DNA from: Bacteroidia bacterium
GTDB lineage: Bacteria; Bacteroidota; Bacteroidia; J057; JADKCL01
NCBI GenBank assembly: GCA_020635905.1
Contig: JACJYV010000002.1
Span: forward strand, 868,001-932,000
Length of the DNA stretch: 64,000 bases
Direction: 5' to 3'
Position 1 is the first letter of the stretch; each line of letters opens with the position of its first letter. The translations under genes were made by a program, and so were the position numbers. Shown here one piece after another: positions 8,387 to 17,237 of this stretch. The notes under the pieces were generated by a model, which was not told the origin of the DNA, searched no databases, and saw nothing but the letters and a program-made list of their open reading frames with translations.

Positions 8387-10398
8387 TTTTTCCCCACAAA
8401 ATGCACAATGGCATACAAAACCGCGAGTGAAAGTGGCAGTGAAATCCAGACCGGCAGCCCAAGGGCGCCGGGAATGGTACCAAAAAGCACTCCCACTCCG
8501 CCCACCGTCAGGGCGTAGGGCAACTGGGTGCGCACATGGTCGATGTGGTTGCACGAACTGGCCAACGAGCTCAGAATGGTGGTGTCTGAAATGGGCGAAC
8601 AATGGTCGCCCAGCACGGAACCTGCCAGCACACAACTGACCACATTATACAGGATCATCATAGATTCTTCGTAACTCAGACCCGACTCTTGGGAAACGGT
8701 CCAGGCGGCAGGAATCATGAGTGGATACAGGATGGCCATGGTACCCCAGGACGAACCCGTGGAAAAGGAAACTGCACCCGCCAGAATGAAGGTCAGGGCG
8801 GGCAGCAACCAGGGCGCAAGGCCCAGGCTTTCCAGCCCGGAAGTGATAAAATCTGCAGTATGCAGATGGTCGGTCACATGGGCCAGGGCCCAGGCCATAA
8901 TCAGGATCAGCATGGCATTGAGCATGGTTTTGAACCCCGAAACCGCGGCTTCAATGGACTGCTCCAGATTCATGATGCGCTGCACCAGAGTCAGCAAAAT
9001 GGCGGTGGCCACCCCGCAGAGCGACGACCAAAGCAGGGCCGAATAGGAATTGGCATTGCCAATGATGTAGGAGATTTTGCGGGAAAATCCAAGGGCAGGA
9101 TCGGCCCATTTATCCGCATCCCAACCCGTATAAAGCAGCCCGATTATGGTGCCCACAATGACCACCATTACCGGGATAAAAGCATTCAACCAGTGGGGTT
9201 TCACCTCGGTAACAGGCTCCAGATCGTCGAGTTCCTGTTGCTTTTCCCGATCCAGCTTTTTCCCGCTTCCTCCTTCAGCACTCACCTGACCCGTGGTGCG
9301 GGCCCGGTTTTCAGCTTTGAGCATGGGGCCAAAATCCCGGTTTTTCAGGATCAGCATGAGCATGAAAGCCAGGGTAAGGATGGGGTAAAAGGAAAATTGC
9401 AGGGAACCTATGAAAATACTGTAAGGACTTTCGTCGCCACTCAGCCCAATGGTGCTGATCCCGTCCTTGATGTAACCAAGTTCGGCCCCAATCCAGGTGG
9501 TAACAAAGGCAATGGCCGCCACAGGCGCGGCGGTGGAGTCAACAATGTAGGAAAGTTTTTCCCGGGAAATTTTCAGGCGGTCCGTGACCGGCCGCATGGT
9601 ATTGCCCACCACCAGGGTGTTGGCATAGTCGTCAAAGAAAATGGCCACGCCCAGAAACCAGGTAGCCAACTGCCCGGAACGGGCGTCTTTGGCAATGACG
9701 GAAATTTTGTCCACCACACCCTGCATACCTCCGTTGCGGGAAATAATCGCCACCATGGCCCCGATCAGCATGGAAAACACAATTACTGAAACGTGGTCCT
9801 TGTCGGCAATGGCATCCAGAATGTAGGTATCAAGCACCGCCAGCAGACCCGACCCAATGCCCAGCACCCCTTTCAGGTACATGTGAATGGTGACCGCACC
9901 CACGAAAATGCCCATAAAAAGGGAGGAAATCACTTCGCGGAAAACCAGAGCCATGATGATGGCCAGTAAAGGAGGGATGATGGAAAGCCAAAGGGGAATG
10001 GCGGTTATCTTTTTACTGAAATTCGCTTCTGAGAGGGTAAATTCGGCATAATCTGAGAGGACAATTTCAAATTTTGCCAGACCGTTTTCAAACAAAACCT
10101 CGCGTTGGGCGCCACAAACAGTCAGTTTCCAGGTTTGGGGATCGTCAAATTTCCAGGGACCCGGGTATTTCAGTTTCACTTCGTGATTTACGCCCTGCAT
10201 TACAATTTCGGGAACCTCCACTTCGATCAGGCTCAGGTCAGCCACGGGCACGATATGCGCCTCCAGGGAGGTCGGGGCGCTCACAACAGAGTCATTTTCT
10301 GACGTATTCCATTCCCAGGATTCGGTCTGGGCACCGAGGGTAAGGTTCAGAAAACAGAAAAGAAAAATTAGCAGGATTCTCCCGAACAGCTTTGACAT
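8353..10398 (-). CDS. NhaC-family Na+/H+ antiporter with N-terminal exported domain
   Basis: This is a predicted inner-membrane sodium/proton antiporter of the NhaC type (681 aa). The N-terminus is unusual: a cleavable-looking signal peptide (LLIFLFCFLNLTLGAQ) and an Ig-like beta-rich extracytoplasmic stretch to about residue 130. About a dozen membrane spans follow from AIPLWLSIIPPLLAIIMALV on. Family blocks are IFFDDYANTLVVGNTMRPV near residue 252, STAAPVAAIAFVTTWIG near 288, and FSTGSSWGTMAILYPL and DHCSPISDTTILSS in the last quarter. The final ten residues (VTPAGSNMNG) are translated from a palindromic repeat, so the natural C-terminus has probably been replaced. Confidence 0.88.
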   Translation of the reverse strand: MSKLFGRILLIFLFCFLNLTLGAQTESWEWNTSENDSVVSAPTSLEAHIVPVADLSLIEVEVPEIVMQGVNHEVKLKYPGPWKFDDPQTWKLTVCGAQREVLFENGLAKFEIVLSDYAEFTLSEANFSKKITAIPLWLSIIPPLLAIIMALVFREVISSLFMGIFVGAVTIHMYLKGVLGIGSGLLAVLDTYILDAIADKDHVSVIVFSMLIGAMVAIISRNGGMQGVVDKISVIAKDARSGQLATWFLGVAIFFDDYANTLVVGNTMRPVTDRLKISREKLSYIVDSTAAPVAAIAFVTTWIGAELGYIKDGISTIGLSGDESPYSIFIGSLQFSFYPILTLAFMLMLILKNRDFGPMLKAENRARTTGQVSAEGGSGKKLDREKQQELDDLEPVTEVKPHWLNAFIPVMVVIVGTIIGLLYTGWDADKWADPALGFSRKISYIIGNANSYSALLWSSLCGVATAILLTLVQRIMNLEQSIEAAVSGFKTMLNAMLILIMAWALAHVTDHLHTADFITSGLESLGLAPWLLPALTFILAGAVSFSTGSSWGTMAILYPLMIPAAWTVSQESGLSYEESMMILYNVVSCVLAGSVLGDHCSPISDTTILSSLASSCNHIDHVRTQLPYALTVGGVGVLFGTIPGALGLPVWISLPLSLAVLYAIVHFVGKKVTPAGSNMNG

Positions 10399-10550
10399 AC
10401 TTGATTCTTAAAGGATTTGGAAGAAAGATAAATAAATTTCCCCAATTTGGCCGGAATGGCCCTGATTTTTCCGTTGATAGGCCTTTGAAAGAGCGGGAAT
10501 AAAAAAATTCCTGCTTAAGAACAGGTTGATTTTCGGCCCTTCAATTTGAT

Positions 10551-11870
10551 TTGCTTAATTTGCCGCTGCAAAAGGAAGTTGGATTGAAAATTCGGGAGAA
10601 AAAACGGCCGTGGTGGCAATTTGCCCTGATCTGGACCCTCATTTTGGGGATCCCGACCACGGGTTTTCTGGTTATTCGCAATAATTACAAACGCTGGGGC
10701 ATGGACCTGCCCGGATTTCCAAATTTTTCTGAAGATGGAATTCCCGTTCTGAACCTGAAAATCGAGAACGACGAGTGGCAAAAGATCATTGCTGTCCGCG
10801 AAAAAGCCTTTGAAACAGGCATTCTGGTGGTCAATGACGACGATTGGATCAAAACCCAACTGGAATTCGAAGGCAAAACCGCTCCAGCCAGCATGCGCCT
10901 CAAAGGTGACTGGATCGATCACCTGAAAGGCAAAAAATGGTCCTTTCGCATCTCGGTCAAGCCTCCCCTGGCCTGGAACCGTCTCATTACTTTCTCCGTT
11001 CAGTCACCCGAAACCCGCGACTTTCTCAATGAATGGGTGTATCACAAACTGCTGGACCGCGAAGGCATTCTCACCACCCGTTACGACTTCATGCACCTAC
11101 GTCTGAATGGCGCGAGCCGCGGTCTTTACGCCTACGAGGAACATTTCGAAAAACAATTGCCCGAATACCACAAACACCGCGAAGGTCCCATCATTAAATA
11201 CGCGGAAGATGCACTCTGGAATCTGCGTCAGGTGGAAGCTCTGAGTGGAATCACCTTTATCAACGGACATCGCGTGGTGGCTGCGGCCGACATCCGCCCC
11301 TTCAAGGAGGCCCGCACCCTGGCCGATACCAATCTCAGGGCGCAATTTATGATTGCGCAAAACCTGGCTCTGGGCTACAAAAGCCGCATGGGGATCGTAT
11401 CAGAGACTTTTGATGTGGAACGGCTGGCTCTGTTTTATGCCCTCACTGACCTCACCCGTACTTACCACGGACTGATCTGGCACAACCACAGGTACTATTA
11501 CAACCCGGTCACAGGTTTGCTCGAACCCGTTGGTTTTGATGGAGATACGGGCGGCAGGTTCAGGGAATTGATGAACGATAAAATCCTGGGGCAGGGCAAT
11601 GGGGTGGATGGCATGTACATCATTACCAATACCATGGAGGATCGTCAGGTTTGGGATGCCTACATCCGTCACCTGAAAAGGCTGACTGAGCCCGCGTATC
11701 TGGAGGAATTCTTCAAAGAAATTGATGCCGATCTCAACTTCAGAGAAAAGCTGATCCAGAAAGAATTCAAGGAATTTACCTACGATCGCACCGCGCTGGC
11801 CGACAACGCGACCCTGATCCGCGGGATGATCGACGATCTCAAATTTTTGGGGGAAAAGAAAAAGCCATGA
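10551..11870 (+). CDS. CotH-family protein (membrane-anchored)
   Basis: A 439-aa protein with one N-terminal membrane span (WWQFALIWTLILGIPTTGFLV) and a CotH domain over most of the remainder. CotH proteins are atypical protein kinases of spore coats, also found in many non-sporulating bacteria. Family-like blocks are MRLKGDWIDHLKGKKWSFRI near residue 113, RDFLNEWVYHKLLDREGI near 157, and the MHLRLNGASRGLYAYEEHFE block near 183. A late GLLEPVGFDGDTGG may be the metal/ATP-site Asp region. The start is uncertain: there is no ATG, and TTG at 10551 or at 10584 (after AAGGAAG) both precede the membrane span. Its TGA overlaps the next ATG, so the two genes are coupled. Confidence 0.8.
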   Translation: MLNLPLQKEVGLKIREKKRPWWQFALIWTLILGIPTTGFLVIRNNYKRWGMDLPGFPNFSEDGIPVLNLKIENDEWQKIIAVREKAFETGILVVNDDDWIKTQLEFEGKTAPASMRLKGDWIDHLKGKKWSFRISVKPPLAWNRLITFSVQSPETRDFLNEWVYHKLLDREGILTTRYDFMHLRLNGASRGLYAYEEHFEKQLPEYHKHREGPIIKYAEDALWNLRQVEALSGITFINGHRVVAAADIRPFKEARTLADTNLRAQFMIAQNLALGYKSRMGIVSETFDVERLALFYALTDLTRTYHGLIWHNHRYYYNPVTGLLEPVGFDGDTGGRFRELMNDKILGQGNGVDGMYIITNTMEDRQVWDAYIRHLKRLTEPAYLEEFFKEIDADLNFREKLIQKEFKEFTYDRTALADNATLIRGMIDDLKFLGEKKKP

Positions 11871-13708
11871 TCACTTTCAGCAGAAAAAAACGATTCCCCT
11901 GGCGCCCCCTCCTGTTGCCTGCTTTGCTGGTGATCTTGCTGACTGTTTTGTATTTTTTCCATAAAAAGAGCCAATATGGCGGGATTTTACCCCTGTATTG
12001 TGGAGCAGAGGAAACTGAGCAAATTCCCGAGCGACTCATGTTCACTGAAAACGGGCACCTTTTTCGCAATGGTGAAACCCAATCTGATGAAAATCCCCGC
12101 ACTGGAAAATATTCCGCTAAACTCACCCCGCAAAACCTTTTTGGCATTGCCACGGATATTCCCGGCGTCAAGGCGGGCGACGACCTGGTGGCCCGGGTGT
12201 GGCGCTATACAGAAGGTGGCTACGGCGTCCTGACGGTGGACGGTGATTGGGGATATTTTCATTCCACCAGTAACCCCGGCCGGGTTGATTCGCGGGGTTG
12301 GGAGCAACTGAATATCCGGGTGAAAGTGCCCGAAGGAGTGGAAAACGGCACTTTGCGGGTTTATTGCTGGAATGTGGCTGAGTACAACGGGAATGTTTAC
12401 TTTGACGATTATGCGGTTTTGCCCATTCATGACAGCCTGGAGTACATTCTGCCCGCCTCAAGCCGGGCGCCCGGCAATCGCCCCGACACCTCTGGAGTTG
12501 CTTCCCTGCCAGTGGCTGGCTATCCCTTGCGGGCCCATCTGAATGGAGTTTCTGAGGGAATTACCCGCCTGACTTTGTACAGTGTGAGTGATTTGCCGGT
12601 CGAAATTGTAGGTATTGCCAATCCCGGACAGCGGATTGCGCCGCCACGGGAGAAGATCACCCTGCCGCCCTATCGTTTTGAGCGTCCGCCCAAATATTAT
12701 CCGGCCAACTTCAGCGAAGGCGGCAGCCACATTTTTTACCGGGTGGAAGGATTTGATTCAGTCTTTTCTGAACCCATTTTACCCTGGAAAGCTCCCACTT
12801 TGGCCCGCAGCCCGCGCCAGGAACTTTTTTCCGATCTGAAGATCGAATCCAACGACCTTTACGAAGTAAAGGGTGACCAAATCCGTTTTCGGGAAGGAAT
12901 TCACACGATCCAAAAGCCAGTGATCTTTCCGGCCGGATATGAGATTTATTTCCCTGTAAATGCCTCCTACGACTTCGTGGACAGCGCCTTTTTTATGTCG
13001 GCCAGCCCGGTTTTTGCCAGGGAAGTGAAGGGCCATGTGGATATCACCTCTTCAGATCACTCAGCCAAAGGATTTACCGTGCTGCAAGCCAAAACCAAAT
13101 CTGAGTTGAATTACATGAGTTTTGACGGATTTGGAACCTTCTCTTACAAAGGCTGGAATCTGACCGGGGCAGTGACCTTTTACGAATCTGATGTGGACAT
13201 GAACCAGGTGTCCTTTTCCAATAACCATTGCGAGGACGGGCTGAATGTGGTGCGCAGCAGGGTAAATGTGGCAGTTAACCTGGAAAATACTGCTTTTGAT
13301 GCCTTTGACTGCGATTTTTGCACGGGAGAAGTGAAGGCTGAAATTACCAAAGCGGGCAATGACGGACTGGATTTTTCAGGCAGCGAACTGACCATCACCT
13401 CCGTGGTGGTGCACGGCGCGGGCGATAAGGGGATCAGTATCGGGGAGGAATGTACGGTCAGGATAGACGAAGCGAACATTTACGGCGCCAATATTGGGTT
13501 GGCCTCCAAGGACCTCTCGCAGGTGGATGCAGGGCAGATCCAAACCGTGGATTGCAACATTGGCTTTGCCGCTTATCAGAAAAAACCTGAGTACGGGGGG
13601 GGCAGAATGAAGGTGGAGAAATGGATCAAAGAAAATGTGAAAACGCCCCACGCCATTGAAGAAGGATCAGAACTGATCCTGGAAGGCGAAAAAGTCAACA
13701 CCAAATAA
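11867..13708 (+). CDS. Membrane-anchored parallel beta-helix protein
   Basis: A 613-aa protein with an N-terminal anchor (LLLPALLVILLTVLYFFHKK). A carbohydrate-binding-like beta-sandwich follows at about residues 55-190 (NPRTGKYSAKLTP, then VYFDDYAVLP). The C-terminal third looks like a right-handed parallel beta-helix with repeated short strands such as NNHCEDGLNVVRSRVNV, AGNDGLDFSGSELTI and AGDKGISIGEECTVRI. Such helices are typical of polysaccharide lyases and surface proteins. It overlaps the CotH gene by ATGA, implying equal synthesis and a joint envelope role. No catalytic residues were identified. Confidence 0.72.
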   Translation: MITFSRKKRFPWRPLLLPALLVILLTVLYFFHKKSQYGGILPLYCGAEETEQIPERLMFTENGHLFRNGETQSDENPRTGKYSAKLTPQNLFGIATDIPGVKAGDDLVARVWRYTEGGYGVLTVDGDWGYFHSTSNPGRVDSRGWEQLNIRVKVPEGVENGTLRVYCWNVAEYNGNVYFDDYAVLPIHDSLEYILPASSRAPGNRPDTSGVASLPVAGYPLRAHLNGVSEGITRLTLYSVSDLPVEIVGIANPGQRIAPPREKITLPPYRFERPPKYYPANFSEGGSHIFYRVEGFDSVFSEPILPWKAPTLARSPRQELFSDLKIESNDLYEVKGDQIRFREGIHTIQKPVIFPAGYEIYFPVNASYDFVDSAFFMSASPVFAREVKGHVDITSSDHSAKGFTVLQAKTKSELNYMSFDGFGTFSYKGWNLTGAVTFYESDVDMNQVSFSNNHCEDGLNVVRSRVNVAVNLENTAFDAFDCDFCTGEVKAEITKAGNDGLDFSGSELTITSVVVHGAGDKGISIGEECTVRIDEANIYGANIGLASKDLSQVDAGQIQTVDCNIGFAAYQKKPEYGGGRMKVEKWIKENVKTPHAIEEGSELILEGEKVNTK

Positions 13709-14229
13709 TCAGGTTACTTTACCTTGTTTCGTGAACGGAGGGATCTGATTCCCCAACCAAATCGTGCCTGCAGAGAAAGTGTTGGGTACGCAAAAAAGAG
13801 GAAGCAATTTGTGGTATCAGTTGAGTAGCGATTGCCGGGGGATATTTTTCGATCTTATGGATATTAATCCTGGCCCACAAGGAAGGTGAGCACAAGAGGT
13901 GCGACTCCCAGGTAGGGAGATTCTTTCCCGAAAACTGAGCCCCAGCGGGGCGATTCATGGGTAGAGTAATCGGATAATTGAGAAAAGCCCCTGAGGGGCG
14001 AATCCTGACCACATTACGCAGAGGAGCCGCCCCTCCGGGGCTTAATTTTAACGATGAAACTTCCCTACCAAGGAGACGCACCTCTGGTGCTCACATTCCT
14101 TGCGGGATTGCGATACTGACCCATTTTAGCCCAGTATTCCCCAAAGTTACCCTGTTCCCCCTGCCTGCCCGAAATGACAGGTTTAAAAAGAATTCTTAAA
14201 TTGGGGTTTCTTTCACCAATCCAAATCCT
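13709..14229. other. 521-bp intergenic region dominated by a large palindromic repeat
   Basis: No convincing gene. The middle is occupied by the 225-bp imperfect palindrome annotated separately. The 100 bp before the next gene contain no exact TAnnTTTG element. Confidence 0.6.
13878..14102. repeat. Large imperfect palindrome (REP/BIME-like, family 1 relative)
   Basis: Left arm 13878-13925 (CAAGGAAGGTGAGCAC, AAGAGGTGCGACTCC, GGTAGGGAGA) is the inverse of right arm 14055-14102. Between the arms are GC hairpins GCCCCAGCGGGGC, GCCCCTGAGGGGC and GCCCCTCCGGGGC. The first shares CCCCAGCGGGGCGA-TCATGGGTAGA with the repeat at 8222-8386. No open frame lies inside. Confidence 0.75.
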
Positions 14230-16173
14230 ATGAGAAAAACATCTATCCTGCTTTTCTGTATCTTGCTTTACGGGCTGGGCTTCGCCCAGACCATGATCCA
14301 GGCGCCTTTGCCTGCACATTCATCCGTGTATTCACCCCAGGTCAGGGGCTACTGGTTTACCGCTCCTGACTGCTTTACCATTACCGGGCTTCAGGTTGCC
14401 ACCGAGGCCGGCACAGGCACCCAAAATATTGCAGTGTGCCGCCTGCCTGCGCCACCACCCCTCTACTCAAGCACCACCAACACTTTTGATGTGCTGTTCC
14501 TGACCCAGAATGACCCGACTACGGGCATCATACCCGTGAACCTTCAGATCGAAGCCGGGGATCACATCATGATCATCGGGCAGCGGGGTACCTCCAATTC
14601 CTACTCAGCTTCCGGAAGCTGGACCACCACCATCAAAGGCCAAACGGTAAATATTTACCGCTCGGGAATGCAGTTCTCCCTCAACACCACCCCTCCCCAG
14701 CAACTCTGGTCTCTGACTTCGGGTAGTGTCAGCCGGGTACACATGTATTACGATTCCCTGATTACCTATAACGCCACCGCCACGGTGGTGAGCGGCACCA
14801 CGGTTGACTTTACCAACGGCGCCGACACCTCCTTTACCTCAGTTTGGGATTTTGGAGACGGCAATACGGGTACGGGTCCTAACCCACAGCACACCTACGC
14901 TGTTTCAGGGGTTTATACTGCCTGCTCCTATATTACCAATGCCTGTGGAACGGATACGGTTTGTGTAACCGTGCCCCTTTGTGCCATTCTTCCCACGGCC
15001 AATTACAACAGCACGGTGAGCGGTCTCAGTGCCAGTTTTACGGACAATTCCACCAATGGCACATCTTACTCCTGGGATTTTGGGGACGGAAATTCGGATA
15101 CCATCGCCAATCCATCTCACACCTACGCTACCTCGGGCTGGTATCAGGTATGCCTGACCACCACCAGCTCCTGCGGAGCCGTTGATACCTACTGTGACTC
15201 CGTTTTGGCCTGCGTGGATCCCGTGGCCGCCTGGACCTATCAGGCCCAGGGAGGCGATACCCTGAATTTTACCGACAACTCGACCGATGCCAATGCCTGG
15301 GCCTGGGATTTTGGGGACGGAAACACTTCCTCCAGCCAGAATCCTTCCCATGTGTTTGCCGCATCCGGAAATTACACCATTTGCCTGATCGCTTCAGGAC
15401 TCTGCGGCTCGGACACCACCTGCATGTCGGTCACGGTTTGTGCTGAAGCCTTGTCGGCCGGGTTTGGCTGGTCGGCCAGCGGCGCCCAGGTCACCTTTGC
15501 GGACTCCTCCATCGGGGCCAGCGGTTACCTGTGGGATTTTGGCAATGGCAATACCGCCACCACCGCCAATCCCGTGCACACCTACTCCAGCAATGGCGAT
15601 TTTGTGCCCTGCCTCACCGTTTGGAATGATTGCGGCGACACCACCACCTGGTGCGGCGATACCATCACCATTTGTGAAAGCCCCAGCCCGTCCTTTACCT
15701 TCGTAAGCCAAACCAATGGTGATGTGGCCTTCACCCAATCGACCGGCTTTGCCGGGACTTTTGCCTGGGATTTTGGAGACGGAAGCACCAGCACCCAGCC
15801 CAATCCCACCCATACCTACACCAGCAACGGGCAGTTTGTTGTTTGTCTGACGGCTACCAACGACTGCGGAAGCACCACGGTTTGTGACACGGTGAATTTG
15901 GTAATTATTGGGTTGGATCCGGGAGCGAACGGACTGCTCGTGAGCTGGACGCCCAATCCTTTCTCTCAAAACGCCCAACTGAAGGTGGAAGGCAACTACC
16001 AGGAAATGGAAGTGATGCTGTACGACCTGCAGGGCCGCGAAGTCCTCAGGACCCGTGGAACTCAGGGAACCCCGGTTGAGATCAGGCGTGGCAATCTTCC
16101 TGCGGGAGCCTACATTTACAAAATCGAAACCAACGACGGCCGCAGCCTGACCGGGCGGGTCGTGGCTCAGTAA
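14230..16173 (+). CDS. Five-PKD-repeat protein with type A T9SS sorting domain
   Basis: A secreted or surface protein of 647 aa. The signal peptide is MRKTSILLFCILLYGLGFAQ. An N-terminal domain (about 20-175) has no recognised family. Five PKD beta-sandwich repeats follow, each with the W-D-F-G-[DN]-G core then NP-H-[TV][YF] (the first near residue 203, the last near 516) and each with paired cysteines. The C-terminal ~80 residues (WTPNPFSQNAQLKVEG, VMLYDLQGREVLR, LPAGAYIYKI) form a type A T9SS signal, so the protein is expected to cross the outer membrane by T9SS and be anchored or released. A strong terminator follows the stop. Confidence 0.9.
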   Translation: MRKTSILLFCILLYGLGFAQTMIQAPLPAHSSVYSPQVRGYWFTAPDCFTITGLQVATEAGTGTQNIAVCRLPAPPPLYSSTTNTFDVLFLTQNDPTTGIIPVNLQIEAGDHIMIIGQRGTSNSYSASGSWTTTIKGQTVNIYRSGMQFSLNTTPPQQLWSLTSGSVSRVHMYYDSLITYNATATVVSGTTVDFTNGADTSFTSVWDFGDGNTGTGPNPQHTYAVSGVYTACSYITNACGTDTVCVTVPLCAILPTANYNSTVSGLSASFTDNSTNGTSYSWDFGDGNSDTIANPSHTYATSGWYQVCLTTTSSCGAVDTYCDSVLACVDPVAAWTYQAQGGDTLNFTDNSTDANAWAWDFGDGNTSSSQNPSHVFAASGNYTICLIASGLCGSDTTCMSVTVCAEALSAGFGWSASGAQVTFADSSIGASGYLWDFGNGNTATTANPVHTYSSNGDFVPCLTVWNDCGDTTTWCGDTITICESPSPSFTFVSQTNGDVAFTQSTGFAGTFAWDFGDGSTSTQPNPTHTYTSNGQFVVCLTATNDCGSTTVCDTVNLVIIGLDPGANGLLVSWTPNPFSQNAQLKVEGNYQEMEVMLYDLQGREVLRTRGTQGTPVEIRRGNLPAGAYIYKIETNDGRSLTGRVVAQ

Positions 16174-16224
16174 AGCGATTTTTCCCAGCGAATTGATTTT
16201 TTGTTCGGGATAATTGAAGGAAAC

Positions 16225-16259
16225 AAAAAACCCCTCCTGGCTTTCAGGAGGGGTTTTTT
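16225..16259. terminator. Bidirectional Rho-independent terminator between PKD protein and universal stress gene
   Basis: A 15-bp perfect stem (A6 then CCCCTCCTG at 16225-16239, pairing with 16245-16259) with a 5-nt loop and A/T tails on both sides. It lies between two convergent stop codons and can serve both genes. Confidence 0.92.
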
Positions 16260-16279
16260 ATGGGCGAGAGAAATTTTCT

Positions 16280-17104
16280 TCAGCAAGCCTTGTCATTGGG
16301 GATCACCAGCAGGGGAACCCTGGTTTTGACCGTCATCTGGTTGGTATTGCTTCCCTTGAACAGGCCTTCGAAAAATCCGAGTTTGTGCGGAATCATCACC
16401 AGCAGATCGGCCGGAAACTGTTCCAGACCTTCCTGGATACCGTCGCCAACCCGGGGGTTGCTGACGTAGCAATAGGTGTGGCCCACGTCTTTGAGGAGTT
16501 TGTCCATGAGCTGCTCCAGCTGGGCGCTGCTTTCCTTTTCGTTGTCGCTGGTATGAACGTGAAAAACCTCCAGTTCAGCTTTAAAATTCCAGACAAATTC
16601 CTTCAAAACGCCCAATCCGCAGTCTTCTTTCAGGTAGGAAGATTCGCAGGCATACATGATGCGGTTGATGCCTGTGTACTGAATGTCATTCGGGACGACC
16701 AGCAGGGGAAAAAGCATCAGTTTGATTGCAGCAGTGGTGGTATTTCCAAATAATTTGTACTCAGGCAGGTTGCTTTGAATGCCCATCACCACCAGATCGG
16801 GGAAATTCGAATTCACATAATCCCTCAAATCAGGAATCGTCTCATTTTGCCTCAGCACCCAACCAACTTTGATCCCAAATTCTTTTTCCAGTTCAACCGC
16901 CATTTTCTCCAGAACTTCTTCATTTTTCTGGACCAGGGTATTGACGGTCGAATTCGAAGCAATGGCATTGCTTGCATGGATGTTCAGTTTGAACACGTTG
17001 AACAACACCAAATCTGCGCCTGTTTCTTTCGCGATATGGGCGGCGTATTGAACGGCATTATTGGCGGGAGCGGAAAAGTCGGTGGCTACCAGAATCGTTT
17101 TCAT
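16280..17104 (-). CDS. Universal stress protein, tandem two-domain type
   Basis: A cytoplasmic 274-aa protein with two Usp domains. The first (1-140) starts MKTILVATDFSAPANNAVQYA, and its GIQSNLPEYKLFGNTTTAAI is a degenerate form of the ATP-binding G-2x-G-9x-G-S/T loop. The second (about 148-274) starts INRIMYACESS and ends MTVKTRVPLLVIPND. These proteins bind nucleotide or act as stress switches; the exact role is not predictable. A symmetric TATGA-N6-TCATA site about 50 nt upstream suggests CRP/FNR-family control. It ends against a shared bidirectional terminator. Confidence 0.9.
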   Translation of the reverse strand: MKTILVATDFSAPANNAVQYAAHIAKETGADLVLFNVFKLNIHASNAIASNSTVNTLVQKNEEVLEKMAVELEKEFGIKVGWVLRQNETIPDLRDYVNSNFPDLVVMGIQSNLPEYKLFGNTTTAAIKLMLFPLLVVPNDIQYTGINRIMYACESSYLKEDCGLGVLKEFVWNFKAELEVFHVHTSDNEKESSAQLEQLMDKLLKDVGHTYCYVSNPRVGDGIQEGLEQFPADLLVMIPHKLGFFEGLFKGSNTNQMTVKTRVPLLVIPNDKAC

Positions 17105-17151
17105 AATCTTCTTACTTGATATTAAACTTAACTAAAAATTAAGTTAGAATC

Positions 17152-17169
17152 TTATGATTTTGGTCATAA
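17152..17169. promoter_or_regulatory. CRP/FNR-type palindrome upstream of the universal stress gene
   Basis: TTATGA-N6-TCATAA has perfect 6-bp arms with the TGA-N6-TCA geometry of CRP/FNR-family sites. It is 48-65 nt before the usp start. A second, A/T-rich inverted pair (AACTTAA / TTAAGTT, around 17124-17146) lies between it and the gene. Confidence 0.45.
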
Positions 17170-17237
17170 AAATCCTTTTGCCGGGTAAAAAACCCCATTT
17201 CAGAAGGTTCTTCGGGTAGCTTTCAGAAAATTTGACC

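Noticed and set aside
8602..9789. 395-codon plus-strand frame opposite the antiporter
   Set aside because: Antisense to a clear NhaC gene; its Gly/His/Gln-rich translation is a shadow of the membrane-protein codons.
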